DNA of 64,000 nucleotides from Adenanthera pavonina (taxonomy: Eukaryota > Streptophyta > Magnoliopsida > Fabales > Fabaceae), in NCBI GenBank assembly GCA_026686845.1, contig JAIVEN010000028.1, positions 697,001 through 761,000 on the forward strand, given 5' to 3'. Of this stretch, positions 39,114 through 52,088 are shown in pieces; position 1 is the stretch's first letter; each line of letters begins with the position of its first letter. The translations under genes and the position numbers were made by a program. A model generated the notes under the pieces. That model saw only the letters and a program-made list of their open reading frames with translations. It did not search any database and was not told the DNA's origin.

Positions 39114-40687
39114 AAGTTGGCTTAAACTTTCAGGAGAACTGTTTTAGCAAACTAATCTAATGTGCATTACACTAATTAATCATGAAAACATAAATGCAGC
39201 AAGGTTGCAAGAGCACATTCTCTTCCTTTTGTGGGTAAAAAATCGATGGTACAGAACAAGGATAGATTATTCCTTAACTGATACAAAGTGTCAATGGAAT
39301 GTTTGAGATTCTAGAAGAATAAACAGGGATTCCATCTAGAAGATCTTGCTGAAAGAAGCTATTCATCATTCTTGTGTGCTAATATTTATTTTGAAGAAAG
39401 ATTGACCACCCAAAAAGATTACCAGTTGAAAAGGGGGATCTAAACCAGGGCATAAAATTCTGAGGTGGGCAACTTCAACCAGCAGGGCCAACTAGAGTTG
39501 GCTTGCATATGTACTTTCTATTTAGGTTACCCTTCCTGATGATATTATTTTGAGGAAAAAATGAAGTAAATAGACCTGAACGTGGAATCTGGTGAATTGA
39601 AATATTTCTGCATTGTAACGTAATATATGATTTTGGCTGGCAGTGTAAAGTGTAAATATGTGATATTCAACCAACCATACATGCTTTAAGTTTGACCTAT
39701 AATCTCAAAAGACAAATCACTACCGCAAGATTGTGGTGTTCCATACAAAATATCATTTTTATGAAGTTCATGAAATACATGTAACACCTCTTACACATGG
39801 AAAATGATTAAATTACCCTTGTATGCATCCTCTAAAAGGATTCCACCATACCATATCTTTACAATGAAATAAGAAAAATAACAACATAAATCTTCCACAG
39901 TGGTTTTCAGGGGTCTGTCATTGCAATTAGATAAAAACAACTGGCGTGAGCTCATGCTAACTGCATATAAAGAAATTTTGTTAAAGACGAAACACTTGAT
40001 AACTATATATAGGAGAAAAGAATAAAATTAGCATGTTATTTGGCAGCCAACCACAGCATCAAATGAAATCTCGATGTCTTGTTCTTTCAAGCTTCTTTCC
40101 AATTCAAATATCTGTTTAAAGAATATGCCCTTGAAGCTTGTTTTGTTACCCAGCTAAGAAACCTATGCAGTTGACAGCTGCAGACTGATGCTAACTAGCA
40201 TTCCTAATGCCTTCTGATGACATCCACTATAAGCATTTCATATGTTTTCTTCTCTATAAAATCCAGATCTCAAGTTTCCGACAACTATGAACTCTTTTTA
40301 ACAGAAATATCATTGTCAAGTGAATCTTCATTAATTCTGAGGACGGATGTTTGCACAGTAGAATCAATTACCATGTGAATCTTCATTCTCAACAAAGTCA
40401 TACGCAAAGAATAGAACAGCATTAATTGGCAGGGGCTAATTGTCTCAGTTATATAAAAAAATACTTCATTGCTTAGCATCAAAGTATTGTCTAACTGAGA
40501 AGAGCAAGAAACTAATTATGAATTTGCTAGACCTAATTCGCTCAGCGTTTTGACATCATCTTTCTTGCTAAACTCTTGTGTTCAAGAAACTCAAGAAATA
40601 TAAAAAGCAGCTATTCCGTGTCTCATTCTTTTTAGTGTATGCTAACTTTTCCCCTCAGTGTTCAATAAAAAGGAATAACATATACCT
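39114..40687. other. region between convergent genes
   Basis: Holds the 3' leader of the transporter and probably downstream sequence of the unrecognised minus-strand gene. No distinct gene or repeat seen. Confidence 0.4.
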
Positions 40688-41250
40688 TTAAGTTTCAGTA
40701 GATCCTTGCCCAACATAACATTGATTGCTTAAACGAACTTCACGTCTCAATTGAGTTAAGCGCATTCTTCCTTTCAGACAGTTAAATTCGTTCTGCCTTT
40801 CAGAGTTTTCTGTTGTTGGACATAAATTATCAGTCCCACAAGGTTTTAAGCTGAGAAATAAAGTATACGTTGTCCTTTTCAGATAATATATTATCCGAAA
40901 AAATCCCATCAAGATGTATAGATGATATGCATGATTAGCCAGTATGGTCATCAAGATAATCAATTGGCTCTGAGCAAGCATGCCTGAATGGATGCATCTC
41001 AAGAATAACTAATAGGGACAAATATTTTGGGGAATCAAATTTATCTCTAAAATCATATGCCTTTAACCTTTACAGCAGAAAGAATTAGCCAAATGTTTAG
41101 GATCATTATCCCCTATCAACAGTTTTTGATGCAACTTTGCTACAGACATTGCCTCATTTTGTACAGGATTTTTTGAATACTGATGCTCATCCTTTGATGC
41201 CCTTTTTCCTTTTATACACTCTTCTCTACAGTGATATTCTTTAAGCCGCA
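40688..41250 (-). other. candidate extra 3' exons of the unrecognised gene
   Basis: Two open minus-strand pieces downstream of the chosen stop echo the gene's repeated motif. One (about 41063-41250) carries RLKEYHCREECIKGKRASK. The other (40850-40688) follows a good acceptor (TTTATTTCTCAG), carries RMRLTQLRREVRLSNQC and ends at a stop. The phases between them do not join cleanly in my reading, so they may belong to an alternative transcript or to a decayed longer end. Confidence 0.35.
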
Positions 41251-41578
41251 TGTGATGCACATACAGCAATATTAATTGCCTAAAAATTCTGTCCTTAGTT
41301 GTTACTACTGTTTTCAGTCGTCATTGATTTTAATGAACAAGAAATACAATCTCTAACTCCACCATCTTGGCTAACTGCAGCAAATTGATGGTGTGTTGAC
41401 CATAGTCTCCAAATAGTTGTTTGAGCTAAATATGCTATGATGTGAACTTTTACTTTACATGTAGTCTTACTGCCCGCCAGCAGCAATGCCAAAGAGCAAT
41501 TATTTTACACGAGAAGATGACTAGTCATATGAGAGAGTAAAGAAAATACAAGTTTTGCTTTTATGGTATTTTGAGCAT

Positions 41579-43615
41579 TCAACATGCACATTGGTTGCTG
41601 CCTGAAAAAACATAAATATGCATTTTGGTTTGATAATCATGACCACTACTAAACATTAGCTTAATGCAGGCGAGAGAGAGGAGAAACATTCTATTTAGTT
41701 TCACATCACAAGCATAATATACGAAATCACATCATACATACCAACATAAGGTTGATTGGCCCCCATGAAAAGTACACGTGCAGGCACACTTTCAAGCACA
41801 GGGAGACTGGAATCTAGAACGCAAATTCCAGAAGCATGAATGTCAAAGCAATCACTATATTGAATAATAATAATTATTATAATAACAATAAGAAGAAGAA
41901 GAACAGCTCACTCTTAAAGTGGGCCATTTTCTGATCTTTTCCAGAAGCAATTTCAATCAGGTTACCTTCTACAAGTTAAAAGAAAGCTCATCTAGAAACT
42001 AGTAATTACATAGCATATATTAACCTAACTTTATATTGTATTAACATTTATCTACTCAAAAGCATAAAGTAAAACTAATTAACCAAATTTCAAGACAACC
42101 GAGGTACACAATGAAATTTTTAAACCAATGAACATAGTTCACAATTAAATGAAGTAATCTTCCCTACGAGTATTGCTTGATTACATAACTACCGATCTTT
42201 TTAAAAAAGTCTTCAACATGTGGTTTCCTCACTGAAATAACAGTTGCACAAAATATTAGCTCGTTCTACATTGATAACATCTATCACAGACAGAGACTCA
42301 CCCTCTTGACAGGTATCTTGTTCAAATTGCATTGCAATTGCCTTTTCTTTCTTTTTCTCTGTAAAAGTGACAATCACTGCGTTAGATATAATCATAGGAG
42401 TGTAGGGAGTAGAAGTGTGAGTTACAAAGAAAATGTTCTCTGCTCTCTGTTGCAGTATAACAAGTTGAAGGAAAAACTAGGCTTAGGAAAGTGTTGTTGA
42501 GATACTTCTGTAGGTATCAAAACTGTATCAGTACATCTATGTGAATGACAAATATGGTCCACATACAGAAAATGCACTAAGTACTTCTCCCCCCTTCCCC
42601 CATTAAAATCCACATTATTTACCTTCAAATTGGTTGCAGTCCTCATGCCCAGTCCTCTCTTTCACTGTTGATTTGCCTTTCAACCGAGCTAGATGCTTCA
42701 TCTGAGTCAGTCGGATTAGTTTTGCTTGAAGATTCTCATCTTTGTGTCCTTCATTCTTACTTTTACATCGGGCTTGGTGCTTTATTTGGTTCAGGCGGAC
42801 TGGTTTTCCATCCACGTCTTTCCTTTGGCTATCCTCAATCCTCTTTTGATCCAACGAAAGATATTTATGTCTAGCTTGCTTTCGAATTTCTGTTAAGCGA
42901 GGCATAGAGACTTCATGACAAAATCCACTCCTTTGACTATTTTCACGAGAATCTACAGAGCACAGACATTGCATCAAGTACTTCACAAAGACATTCCTGA
43001 TCTTTAGACAATAATACCCGCCACATTAATCAAAATTTTCCCACATTAAGTTCAAAATGGTGCAAGGAAACATCTATGTACAAAATTGAAGAGAAACAGT
43101 ATCACTAACCAACAACAATTATATTGCTACCATTCTCTTGTGAGAACAACTAGATTGTTATTTGACCCAACATATATAAAAATAGACACATCAACCGAAA
43201 GAAGTAAATTATAAAAGTAAATAAAAACTTAATCTTTAGTGTGCCAACCTTTGTTATGATCATCTTCAGATCGTGCTACTATCTCTGCTGATTGAGCAAG
43301 AATCAACAAGTGATTAACACACCCATCAACAGGCTTTGCCTGAGGTACCATTTCTCCATCTCCTTGAGCCTCCTTGTCACGGTGATCCACAGGCTTTTCC
43401 ATCCTTCCATGCACTTCACAATATTGGTTATACTGTACCTTTCCACCACTATCTCCTTCGCATGCTGCTGTATGACACTGATTTTTCAATAGTTGCCACT
43501 GCATATAAGTTTGCTGCAGCTGCTGCTCTGGAGTTTCATTCAGATTCAACTTTTCATCAAAATATCTCAATTCCTTTTCTTGTGGACCACGCCTAAGCTG
43601 CTTGCTTCGAGCCAT
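41579..43615 (-). CDS. unrecognised protein with repeated RL-x-x-[IM]-K-x-x-A-R motif
   Basis: Six exons: 43615-43249, 42952-42623, 42358-42302, 41968-41912, 41813-41742 and 41601-41579. They sum to 906 nt (301 residues). All five introns are phase 1, and the internal exons (330, 57, 57 and 72 nt) are multiples of three, so each could be skipped without a frameshift. I do not recognise the family. The N-terminus, MARSKQLRRGPQEKELRYFD, is charged, followed by a Gln-rich stretch (EQQLQQTYMQWQ). Exon 2 has three spaced basic motifs: RLTEIRKQAR, RLNQIKHQAR and RLTQMKHLAR. The protein is hydrophilic with no signal peptide or membrane helix; the basic repeats suggest nucleic-acid or protein binding, but that is inference. 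An ATG two codons earlier is possible. The exon structure agrees with splice rules, but the final 23-nt exon is the weakest part. Confidence 0.65.
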
Positions 43616-45287
43616 TATCATCCTATAATGGTTGAACTCGAAGCAGAAATTTAGCTCCACACAGAAATACCAAGTCTATATATTACAGCTTGCACACCAA
43701 ACAAATCGGTTTCTAGCAATTCATGGCGATACAACATCTTTTAGGGGTGATTCCCCAGTTCTTAAGGTGAATCACATTAAATTCAGGCAAAGTATTCGCA
43801 CATGGTCAAACAATAGTTGTACTAACAAGAGGAACATATAAGAGTTCGTACGCTACATTATTTGACAGCACAACAACCAGCTTGTCACTATGTGATTGCT
43901 CACGCGGTTAGGCAAAATCCTAGTAAATGCAAACAAAAATAATGTTAGTGTCTTGGGACATGAGTTCAGGAAGGGCAAAAAATGAAATGCAAGAGCTTGT
44001 TCAGAAAGATTGAACTTAGACCTTTCATGTTTCCTATCTCGCGCAAAATCCATACAATGCCAGAAAAAAAAATAGCAGAAAAATAATGGTAAAGTAAATT
44101 TCAGCACTTGGGTACCTAAAAGTCTACCTCATTGATAATGGTACGGAACAGTTCTGCAAAACAGTGAAAGATGCATGTGTGGGTAACACAAAAAAATTAA
44201 AATTACTGAACCAGCCCGGTTTTAAAAAAAAATTGGGAAAGCGTCTATATAAAAGTGATATAGACTTACAGAAAGTTACAATTTTTTTTTTTCTTTGCTT
44301 TGTCTTCTTGGAGTGGAAAAATGAGAATGGTAATGGAGTGGAGCCAGGGGGCGGATGAAAAATAAATACCGGTAACCCTAAACGGAGACTCCGAGGAATC
44401 AAATGACGAAGGTGGGGCAGGGGCTGTCTTTTCCACATACAAATTTTAACAAATTAATAATATTTTATTGATTTATTGAAGCGCTGTTTACTACGTTTGA
44501 CTTTTTTTTTTGCCAGAATACTATATTTGACTTTGAAATCCAATAATTGGCCAAAAAACGACACTTCGAAATGCAATCGCGACTCCGGCTGTAAGGCTGT
44601 GTGTACTGTATATGAAACAGTCTAACGCATTGGCATTAAAATAAATTAAATTAAATTAAGCAAATTCAAATTTTCACTGTTGCAATTATTTAAAAATCAT
44701 TCATATATAAAATAGTATAAAATTTATAATGAATTATAATATTTTCAAATTTTAAATTATAAATAATATTACTATTTTTCAAACTCTATGTAATATTTAA
44801 TTCGACGTATCTAGTAAAAAAGTCAAATGTAGAAAAGTTTTAAATTTTTGAATATATAAGTATTTTTCATTTTTAAAATTTTATAATCATAATTTTTAAA
44901 ATTTTAAATTTATGTAAATGATTTGAATGTGTTATTGACATCCGACAAAGGTTAAATGAAAGGAAAATAACATTTGAGGCCCTAATAAGACTTATAATAA
45001 CAATTAGGATCCTAAAAATTTAAAAATGCCCCAAGTGACTTAGATAATATATAATATATTAATGTGTTTCTCTTCTTTCTCTCATTTTGGTTTACAGGTG
45101 GATAGGTTTTGTTATAAGTTTGAAATTAGTGCTTCCTTCCCACCTGATCCTCCTTGTTAAAGATTCTCCCATTGAAACAAATTATTATCCATGCTATGCG
45201 CTTGTATATTTTTCTCCCTGTTTATGGGTATATAGGTTTTCTTTTTTGGCCTGAGGGTATATACGTTATCATCCTCTCATTTGAAGA
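43616..45287. other. upstream region of the unrecognised gene and intergenic DNA
   Basis: Probably contains a 5' leader, perhaps with an intron (acceptor-like ACCATTATAG just before the start codon), and the promoter. The open frames at 44124-44438 are low in complexity. Bases 44640-45060 are AT-rich. No gene is supported. Confidence 0.4.
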
Positions 45288-45292
45288 TTTTC

Positions 45293-45669
45293 TGTAATGA
45301 AGCATGGTGAGCATGATGGGATGATTAAAGAGTTAAAACACGTGTCATCACAAGAAGAGAGAATGGAGCATGATTCTCTTGTACAATCACAACAAGAAAT
45401 ACAGCTAATGATATGTCAGCCCATCCAAGTATTGAGGATCACACGCATGAGACAAGTGCTTGTGAGGAAATAACCACATGCGGAAGTTATCATGGAAGTT
45501 ACAGCAAAAGGAGAATAAGTAGGAAATTTGTAAAAGTGATCATGTGTAGAAGATTTGTGTAACTTCCCTCTGAGTCTCTTCCTTAAGCCTCCTCGTATAT
45601 AATTTCTTCTTCTGAATATTTTCTCTATTGTGTTCTTCTTTCCTTTTGTTGTAATAGATTATCATAACA
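45293..45669 (+). repeat. 5' LTR of the chromovirus-like element
   Basis: 377 bp, TGTAATGAAGC...CATAACA, closely matching 61153-61523. The bases after it, ATTGGTGCTTTCGTTGAC, hold the presumed primer-binding site; they do not match the common initiator-Met site, and I cannot assign the tRNA. Confidence 0.88.
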
Positions 45670-45703
45670 ATTGGTGCTTTCGTTGACCCCCTGCTCTTCA
45701 GGA

Positions 45704-46230
45704 ATGGACGACATTGCTGAAATCGATGCTAATCTTCTCGCCATATGACAAGGCCTCGACCGGATGGAGCAACATCAATGTGAATATACTTTTTCTTTCC
45801 TTGACCGTATCGATGCTTCCCTTGATGCCATAATATGTTGCTTGGGATTAATAGATGGATGTTTCTCTTCATCGGCCTTCAAAGGTCCAAATTCAAAGTA
45901 TGCCGTATCATCAAGCTAATCCTTTCCAATGCAAGATGGCAAGCTTTCTCCAAGTAATTCGAAGACCCACTCTTTTCCAGATTTATTCATGCTTCCTATC
46001 ATCAAGGATAGTCCAATCGAAGACCCCTTGTTGCATGGTTCCACTTGTGAAATCTCACCTGATATGACACCATTTCATGTCATTACTATTGATGAAGCTT
46101 TACGTGATTGCTTTGTTCAAAGGATGGAACTTAATCCTAGAAAAGGCATGGGTTCTCAATCATCAATTTTCTTAACTCACGAAGCCAAGTCTATGTTTTG
46201 CATTACTTTCACCTCATTTCTTCCTTTGTG
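45704..46230 (+). pseudogene. chromovirus gag N-terminal remnant
   Basis: Starts MDDIAEIDANLLAI at 45704, then an in-frame TGA, then QGLDRMEQHQCEYTF, a coiled-coil-like opening common in plant Ty3 gag. The frame is lost soon after and no zinc knuckle remains. The later text (45855-46230) shifts between frames without a clear domain. Confidence 0.5.
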
Positions 46231-46241
46231 CCTATCAATGT

Positions 46242-46632
46242 TTGGTACACAATCAACAATGGGTCTTTGATCCGGGTATCTATGTTTGTGTTCAGTTCTT
46301 TTCCATCACTAATGGTATCATAAAGGTTATCGGTATACTTGCTTATAAGTTGCAGTTGTTTTCCAAAGAGTATTTACACCTAGTAATCTACGTCTTGCTT
46401 ATCCAGAAATGCATGGGTGATCTCATCGAGCAACAAAGCCTATTACTTCTTCTTACTGAGTTTAAGGGTCCATTATTATTACCCATAATTGTTTTCAATG
46501 TCTATTGCGAGGCTAGGGATGCTTGGATTAATCACATTCATGCTGAGTGGGAGGGAGTAACCATTCCAGTGCATTAGGCATATCTTGCCAACTTGCTGAG
46601 ACACTGTCCATCTTTTGACCTTGAGGACAAGA
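46242..46632 (+). pseudogene. chromovirus pol C-terminal remnant
   Basis: VIGILAYKLQLFSKEYLHLV corresponds to the VGPVAYKLxLPxxSRIHPVF segment near the end of Ty3 integrases. It is followed by HAEWEGVT, standing for the chromodomain's xQWKGxP, and FDLEDK. There is an in-frame stop at 46576. The segment runs straight into the inserted LTR element at 46633. Confidence 0.7.
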
Positions 46633-48559
46633 TGTAACGACCCTCAAAATATTGCTCCATACTTAGCATTGAGTTAATAAAAAGTATATGTTTTAAATTG
46701 TACAGCATCGGACAGACTAGGACCAGAGGAAAGACTGACAGGATAAAAAATTTGTGAAAAAGAAACAGAGAGTCCTCGCACTGTGGCGGGCTTCAGTGGT
46801 ACCATGGCGAGACTTGTTGGATTTTCAAACTTGGACGAGACAGACTCATTGGATTTTCATGCGCTGCGGCGCCAGTTACAAAAACTTGATAAATTTATAT
46901 GTGAACTAGTTGACAAAAAAAGAAGCCAAATAGAGGAAATAAAGAATGCTCTACTAGGGTTTCATCCTTTCGGTTTAGGAGCTTGATTCCTTGACTTAGG
47001 AAGCTTAAATCTTGTGTGGTAAGTGATTTATCATCCTTCCTTCTCTATTTTTTCATGATTTAAGGTTGAAATTCATGGGTGTGAGATGAATCTCAACTTG
47101 GTTGATGTTTCCACCTCTTACAATGGTTATAAATGTGTTATTGAAGTATTGTTTGGTGTTCTTAAGGTTTGAGTATGAGATTTAGGGTGTTGTGGAATGT
47201 TTGCTTCAAACCGTAGCTTAGAATCATATGGGTGATCATGAAATTTGAACTTTTGGGTTTGTTTACAACTTTGGATAGGTGTTTGGGGTTCTTTAAGGTG
47301 TGATTATAGTTTTGGAATTATGGGTTTGGTGCTTATATGCTTGGTTAGTTATGTTGTGGGTCACCGGAATCTATGATATGTGTTGATTTGGGTATTCTAT
47401 GGCTTTACAATGTTCAAGCTTGATGATTTGAGGCTTTTGCATCCTAAGAGATCCTTTGGAAGCATTGAATTTGTTATTTGTACTCTGACAGCCTACCATT
47501 ACCCTTTGTGTGTGTTGTGTGTGAGCAATTTGAGGTAATCAGAGTGCATTTTAATATGTATTGTAAATTATTTATTTGATATATATATATATGTTTTATC
47601 CCTTTCATATCATGATATGTACCTGTGCGGAGTATGTTTAGCTCATTTTATATCATGATATGTCCCTGGAATAGATAGTTATGGTAATGGCAATCTCTTT
47701 CCTTGTCTTTTGCATGTGACTTATGAGATCATGTATTTGGTTTTTACCATATGGTACATTAACATCCCCATTGATAAAGTTAATATGATGACAAGTATGC
47801 TAACATGATGGCAACGATGATGAATATATATACATATGTGCAATGAACATCATAGCATGAAGGGCATTATCACTTTGTTATGCATGTATGACATTGGTTG
47901 ATTTGGGTGATGATGTCTTATGATGCCACATGATATACTGATTTACCAGTGGAATATGCAAGGCCTCGTGTTCAAGTGGTAAGATCACTACTAGAAAAAT
48001 GCAATTTAGTGAGGGAATTTAGCGAGGGATCACTCATCCCTCGCTAAATGATCAAAAGAATGAGAAATTAGCGACGAATTAAATTTAGCGAGGGAATTAG
48101 TGAGGAATATCTTTTCCCTCGCTAATTTAGCGAGGGATTAGCGAGGAATGTTTTATTCCTCGCTAAATTATTATGAATAGCGAGGAATCTAGCGAGAGCT
48201 TTGTCCCTCGCTAAATTTTTTAAAATTAATTTTAATATGTTAAAATTATTTTATTAAAAATTTAATTTTAATGAATTAAAATTTTTTTAATAATTATGTT
48301 ATAAAATTATTTTTATCAATTGATTATTTTAAATTAATAAAAATAGTGAGATTAATTTTTATAACTTGTTGGCAAAAAATGAAAATGAAAATTCATTTAT
48401 TACAAAATTCAAAATATAAAATATTTTATGATATTAATAACTAAAATTATAATATATTTTTATTTTTTAACAATATATTAATTTATAAATATATATGTGT
48501 ATTAGTGTGTAAATAAATAATATATATTTAATATTTCATATAAAGACTGCAAATACATT

Positions 48560-48630
48560 ACAGTTCAACTGGCAAAAGTCTGAATATGAAGGCACTAAGA
48601 GCAGGAGGTCATGGGTTCGAACCTAAGTAT
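48560..48630 (+). other. tRNA-like B-box in the CACTA interior
   Basis: GGTTCGAACC at 48614-48623 matches the RNA polymerase III B-box consensus. It is preceded by CAACTGGC about 48 bases upstream, a weak A-box-like word. It may be a decayed tRNA-derived SINE fragment captured by the element; a cloverleaf is not evident. Confidence 0.25.
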
Positions 48631-48652
48631 ATGCATATTTGAAATCATTATA

Positions 48653-48772
48653 TGACATGGCGGTGACGTGTCGCAATCACGGTGATGTGGCGGTAGCATG
48701 GCGGTGATGTGGCATGAGTGGCGAGTGACATGGCAATAATGTGACGTGGCGTGGTCTTGATAGTGACATGGC
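48653..48772. repeat. GGCGGTGA/TGACATGG minisatellite
   Basis: About 120 bases of imperfect repeats of GTGATGTGGCGGT and TGACATGGC-type words, much richer in G and C than the AT-rich flanks inside the CACTA element. Unit length about 10-16 bases and irregular. Confidence 0.6.
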
Positions 48773-49606
48773 AATTTTGAATTTTTTGTAATTTAGCGAG
48801 GAAATAGCGAGGAACTCATTCCACGCTAAATTTAGAGAGGGATTAAATCCCTCGCTAATTCCCTCGCTAATTTAGCGAGGGAATCAACTCTTTCCTCGCT
48901 AAAATTAGCGACGCCATTTTTAGCGACAAAATTAGCGAGGGATAAAATGCCTCGCTATTTTCAGTTTAGCGAGGGATAAATGGCATTTAGCGAGGGATTT
49001 GTCCCTCACTAAATGCCATTTTTCTAGTAGTGGATTTGATATATCCCTGCCACTAAATCATCATCCTTTGACTAGAAGATCTTGGTAGCAGTGGATTGAG
49101 AATGTGCATTCCCTAAATTACCATCAATTCAAGCGGTCTAGGAGAAAGAGAACTACAGACTAATCATTAGTGTGGCTTTTGACTAGGTCAAACTAGTGAG
49201 AGGAGAGCTTAGTGATATCTCAGAATTAGTCTTCATCAATTATGGGAAGGAAATTACATATTAGGTGTATCTTGTGATAGTAACTAGCCTGTAATTCTAC
49301 TTGTGTATTCTAAGGCATATTCATATAATTACATATGCATTGTGTCACATCATTCATATATGTGTATATCTCTGTTTGTAAATGTGTTAGTTGTAGTTTT
49401 CCTTGGTTATTGGGACTCTGTCTCATACTCCTCTATGACTAATATTTCATGTGAAAATTCTAGCTCTAGTAAGGAGAAGACTAAGAAGTCTTAGTTCCCT
49501 TATTCTTACTAGAATATCTGAGTCGTAACTTGTAGTGCTTGTGGTTAGTTCATGTAGTTCTATTGTGCCAAGTAGGATGCATATGGTAGATATCTTGTGT
49601 AATGTT

Positions 49607-50242
49607 TATTGAATCAAGTGTTTTGATGATTCCAAACCAACCTTCCAGAGCTTGGAAAGAAGATATCAAAGGTGTACAAAAAGATCTCAGGTGGAGAAAT
49701 CCAAAAAAAACCAGCACAAGATTAGATATAAGATTTCTTACTATGTTTAAATTGAGTAAAAGACTTTGAACTTGCAAAAGAATGTTTTAAAAATATGATT
49801 CTATGATAATTCATGGAATATTTGAAAAACACTCACTAACAAACGAACTTTAAAGTGTCAAAATCCATCTAAAAGAAAGATTTTCTTGTGAGGGGATATC
49901 ACAAGGGATTTGAGAAGCACTTAGTCAGAGTGCAAAGAGTGAGATTGTAAGCTCTAAGAACAGAGTATCAAGTTGTACTGAGATAATTGCAAGAAGCCCA
50001 CTGAATTCTTGCAAAATAGTGGAAAATCTCAAGTGGTGGCTTGAGGGCTGGAAGTAAGTCAAGATAAAGAGACCGAACCAGGATAAACATCTGTGTCTTC
50101 TCTTCTCTTATACTGCTTTTACCTTGTTATTCCTTCATACTCTATTTTTACTATCACTTTTGCTTTCATCACTCTCTTGACTTCAACAGAAAATTTTAAT
50201 CATCTCAATTCACCTCCTATTGGGAAGCTAGCATATTTAACA
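49607..50242 (+). repeat. 5' LTR of the SIRE-like element
   Basis: 636 bp. Starts TATTGAATCAAGTG (the other LTR starts TGTTGAATC, so one G has become A) and ends ATTTAACA. It lacks the approximately 1-kb central minisatellite domain found in the 3' LTR; the junction is at about 49850-49870, where text passes from GAACTTTAAAGTGTCAAAAT to CATCTAAAAGAAAGATT. Confidence 0.88.
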
Positions 50243-50244
50243 AG

Positions 50245-50256
50245 TAGTATCAGAGC
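50245..50256 (+). other. primer-binding site, initiator Met-tRNA type
   Basis: TAGTATCAGAGC lies two bases after the 5' LTR and differs by one base from TGGTATCAGAGC, the usual copia site complementary to the 3' end of initiator Met-tRNA. Confidence 0.85.
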
Positions 50257-50297
50257 CCAGATTTTCAAACAAATAATCTAATAGTCCGAGAAATTCA

Positions 50298-52088
50298 ATG
50301 GCTGGCTTTGGAGAAAGCATACTACCTGAGGGAAATAATACAAATAGACCACCTGGCTTCAGTGGAGAACACTATGGATATTGAAAGATGAGAATGCAAA
50401 TCTATCTCCAATCCATTGATTTGGACATTTGGTCTGCCATCCAGAAGGGAGATTTTATCCCAATGAAACTATAAGATGATGGAAAATACAAGGAGAAACC
50501 AGAAGACGAGTGGAATAAGGAGGATAAGAGAAGAGTCTTGCTGAATTTTAAGGCAAAACACTGCTTGATCAGTGCTTTAAACCAAGATAAATTCTACAGA
50601 GTATCACAATATTCCACAGCCAAAGGTATGTGGGACACTTTAGAAATTACTCATGAAGGAACCACTGGAGCAAGAGAGAACAAATTAAACTCCTGCATTG
50701 GTAAATATGAAAGCTTCAGAATGGTGGAAGGTGAGAGCATCAAAGAGCTACAAAAGAAATTCACCCTTATTGTGAATCAATTGAAGAGTCTTGGCAAGGA
50801 ATACACTCAGCCATAAAAGGTCAGAAAAATCCTTAGAGCTCTTCCTCTGGATTGGTAACCTAAAGTAACAGCAATACAGGAAGCCAGAGAAGAATCAATG
50901 GCCTCTGTCACAGCTTTCTTCAGTAGCCTTGAAGAATATAAGGGAAAGATAAAGGTTCTTAAGGAAGCAGGTCTAGACAGGAAAAAGAAGAGTCTTGCTC
51001 TAAAAGCTGCTGAAGATAAAGAAGAAGAATCTGATGATGGAGATGAATTAGATGAAGAAACTCTGGCTATGATGGTCAGAAAATTCGGAAGGTTTTACAA
51101 CAAGAAAAGAAATAAAAGATTCTTCAAGAAAGGAGCAGCTGGAGACAACAAGAAAGAAGGAAAAGAGCCTGTCACATGCTACGAATGAAAGAAGTAAGGG
51201 CACATCAAATGGGATTGTCCATAATTTCTAAAGAAGCAAGAGAAAGAACAAAAAGCCGCTGACAAGGGCAAGAAGAAGAGAGCATACATCTCATCAATCT
51301 AGGGCAACAGCTCAGATGAAGAAGAAGATAAGATTGCCAATATCTGCTTGATGGCTCTTACATATGAAGAAACTCCAATCTTATTCAACAGTGATCACAA
51401 AAATGAGGTATATGAATCTGAACCTTCCTATTATGAATTACTTGATGTATTTCATGAGCTACATGATGAGTTCATTAAGACTGCTAAAGAACTAAAACAG
51501 GCAAAGAAAAAGATTAACAAGTTAGAATCTCAGTGTAACATTTTTGACACTACATCTCTGCATAAAGCTGAATCTGCATGTTGTACATCATGTATTGAAC
51601 TAAAGCAAACTAATGACTATCTGTTGAAAAGCATGGCTAGACTCACTAAGGGCAAAGATATATTGTTTACTTTAATGGGAAGTCAGAGAATCACATAAGG
51701 AAAAGCTAGAATTGGCTATGATCCTTGTGTAATAAAAGAAAAGATTAGAAAAAAAAATCAAAATCTGTACATGAGGCATTTTGTGCATGCTAATGGACAT
51801 AAAAAGAAGGATCATATTTCAAATCGCATTGAATCCTATGGTCAACCAAAATATGTGAAACAAAAATATTATCTGCATTGCTTTCTTCCTACATCACAAT
51901 CCAGCAGTCCCTTTACCACCTGTCACTTCTGTAACAAGAAGGGACACATTTCCAGTTCATGTGTATTGAAGAAAAATGGACTTGACAAGAAGGTAAAATT
52001 GGTTCCCAAAGGTAAATTTGTATCTAGGGAAAATGCCACTGACAGAAAAGGACCCGAGCAAATTTGGGTACCTAAAAAGAAATTTTGA
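50298..52088 (+). pseudogene. SIRE-like gag remnant
   Basis: One frame runs from ATG at 50298 to TGA at 52086, broken only by in-frame stops. Near the start it reads MAGFGESILPEGNNTNRPPG, and further on it has the copia gag pattern WDTLEITHEGT and VEGESIKELQKKF. The first zinc knuckle (about 51178-51219) has lost its second cysteine to a stop codon. The second, CHFCNKKGHISSSC at about 51923-51964, is intact. It would have formed the RNA-packaging particle. Confidence 0.85.

Larger units (their letters stand above)
47986..49032. mobile_element. non-autonomous CACTA (En/Spm) element
   Basis: Ends are CACTACTAGAAAAATGCAAT and, in reverse complement, CACTACTAGAAAAATGGCAT. They are flanked by the 3-bp duplication GAT (47983-47985 and 49033-49035), which defines the CACTA superfamily. 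Both ends are packed with the subterminal word TAGCGAGGGA and its reverse complement TCCCTCGCTA, often as back-to-back hairpins, the expected transposase-binding arrays. At 1047 bp it has no transposase gene. Confidence 0.92.

Noticed and set aside
44124..44438. 104-codon minus frame before the unrecognised gene
   Set aside because: Low complexity and no link in phase to exon 1; at best leader sequence.
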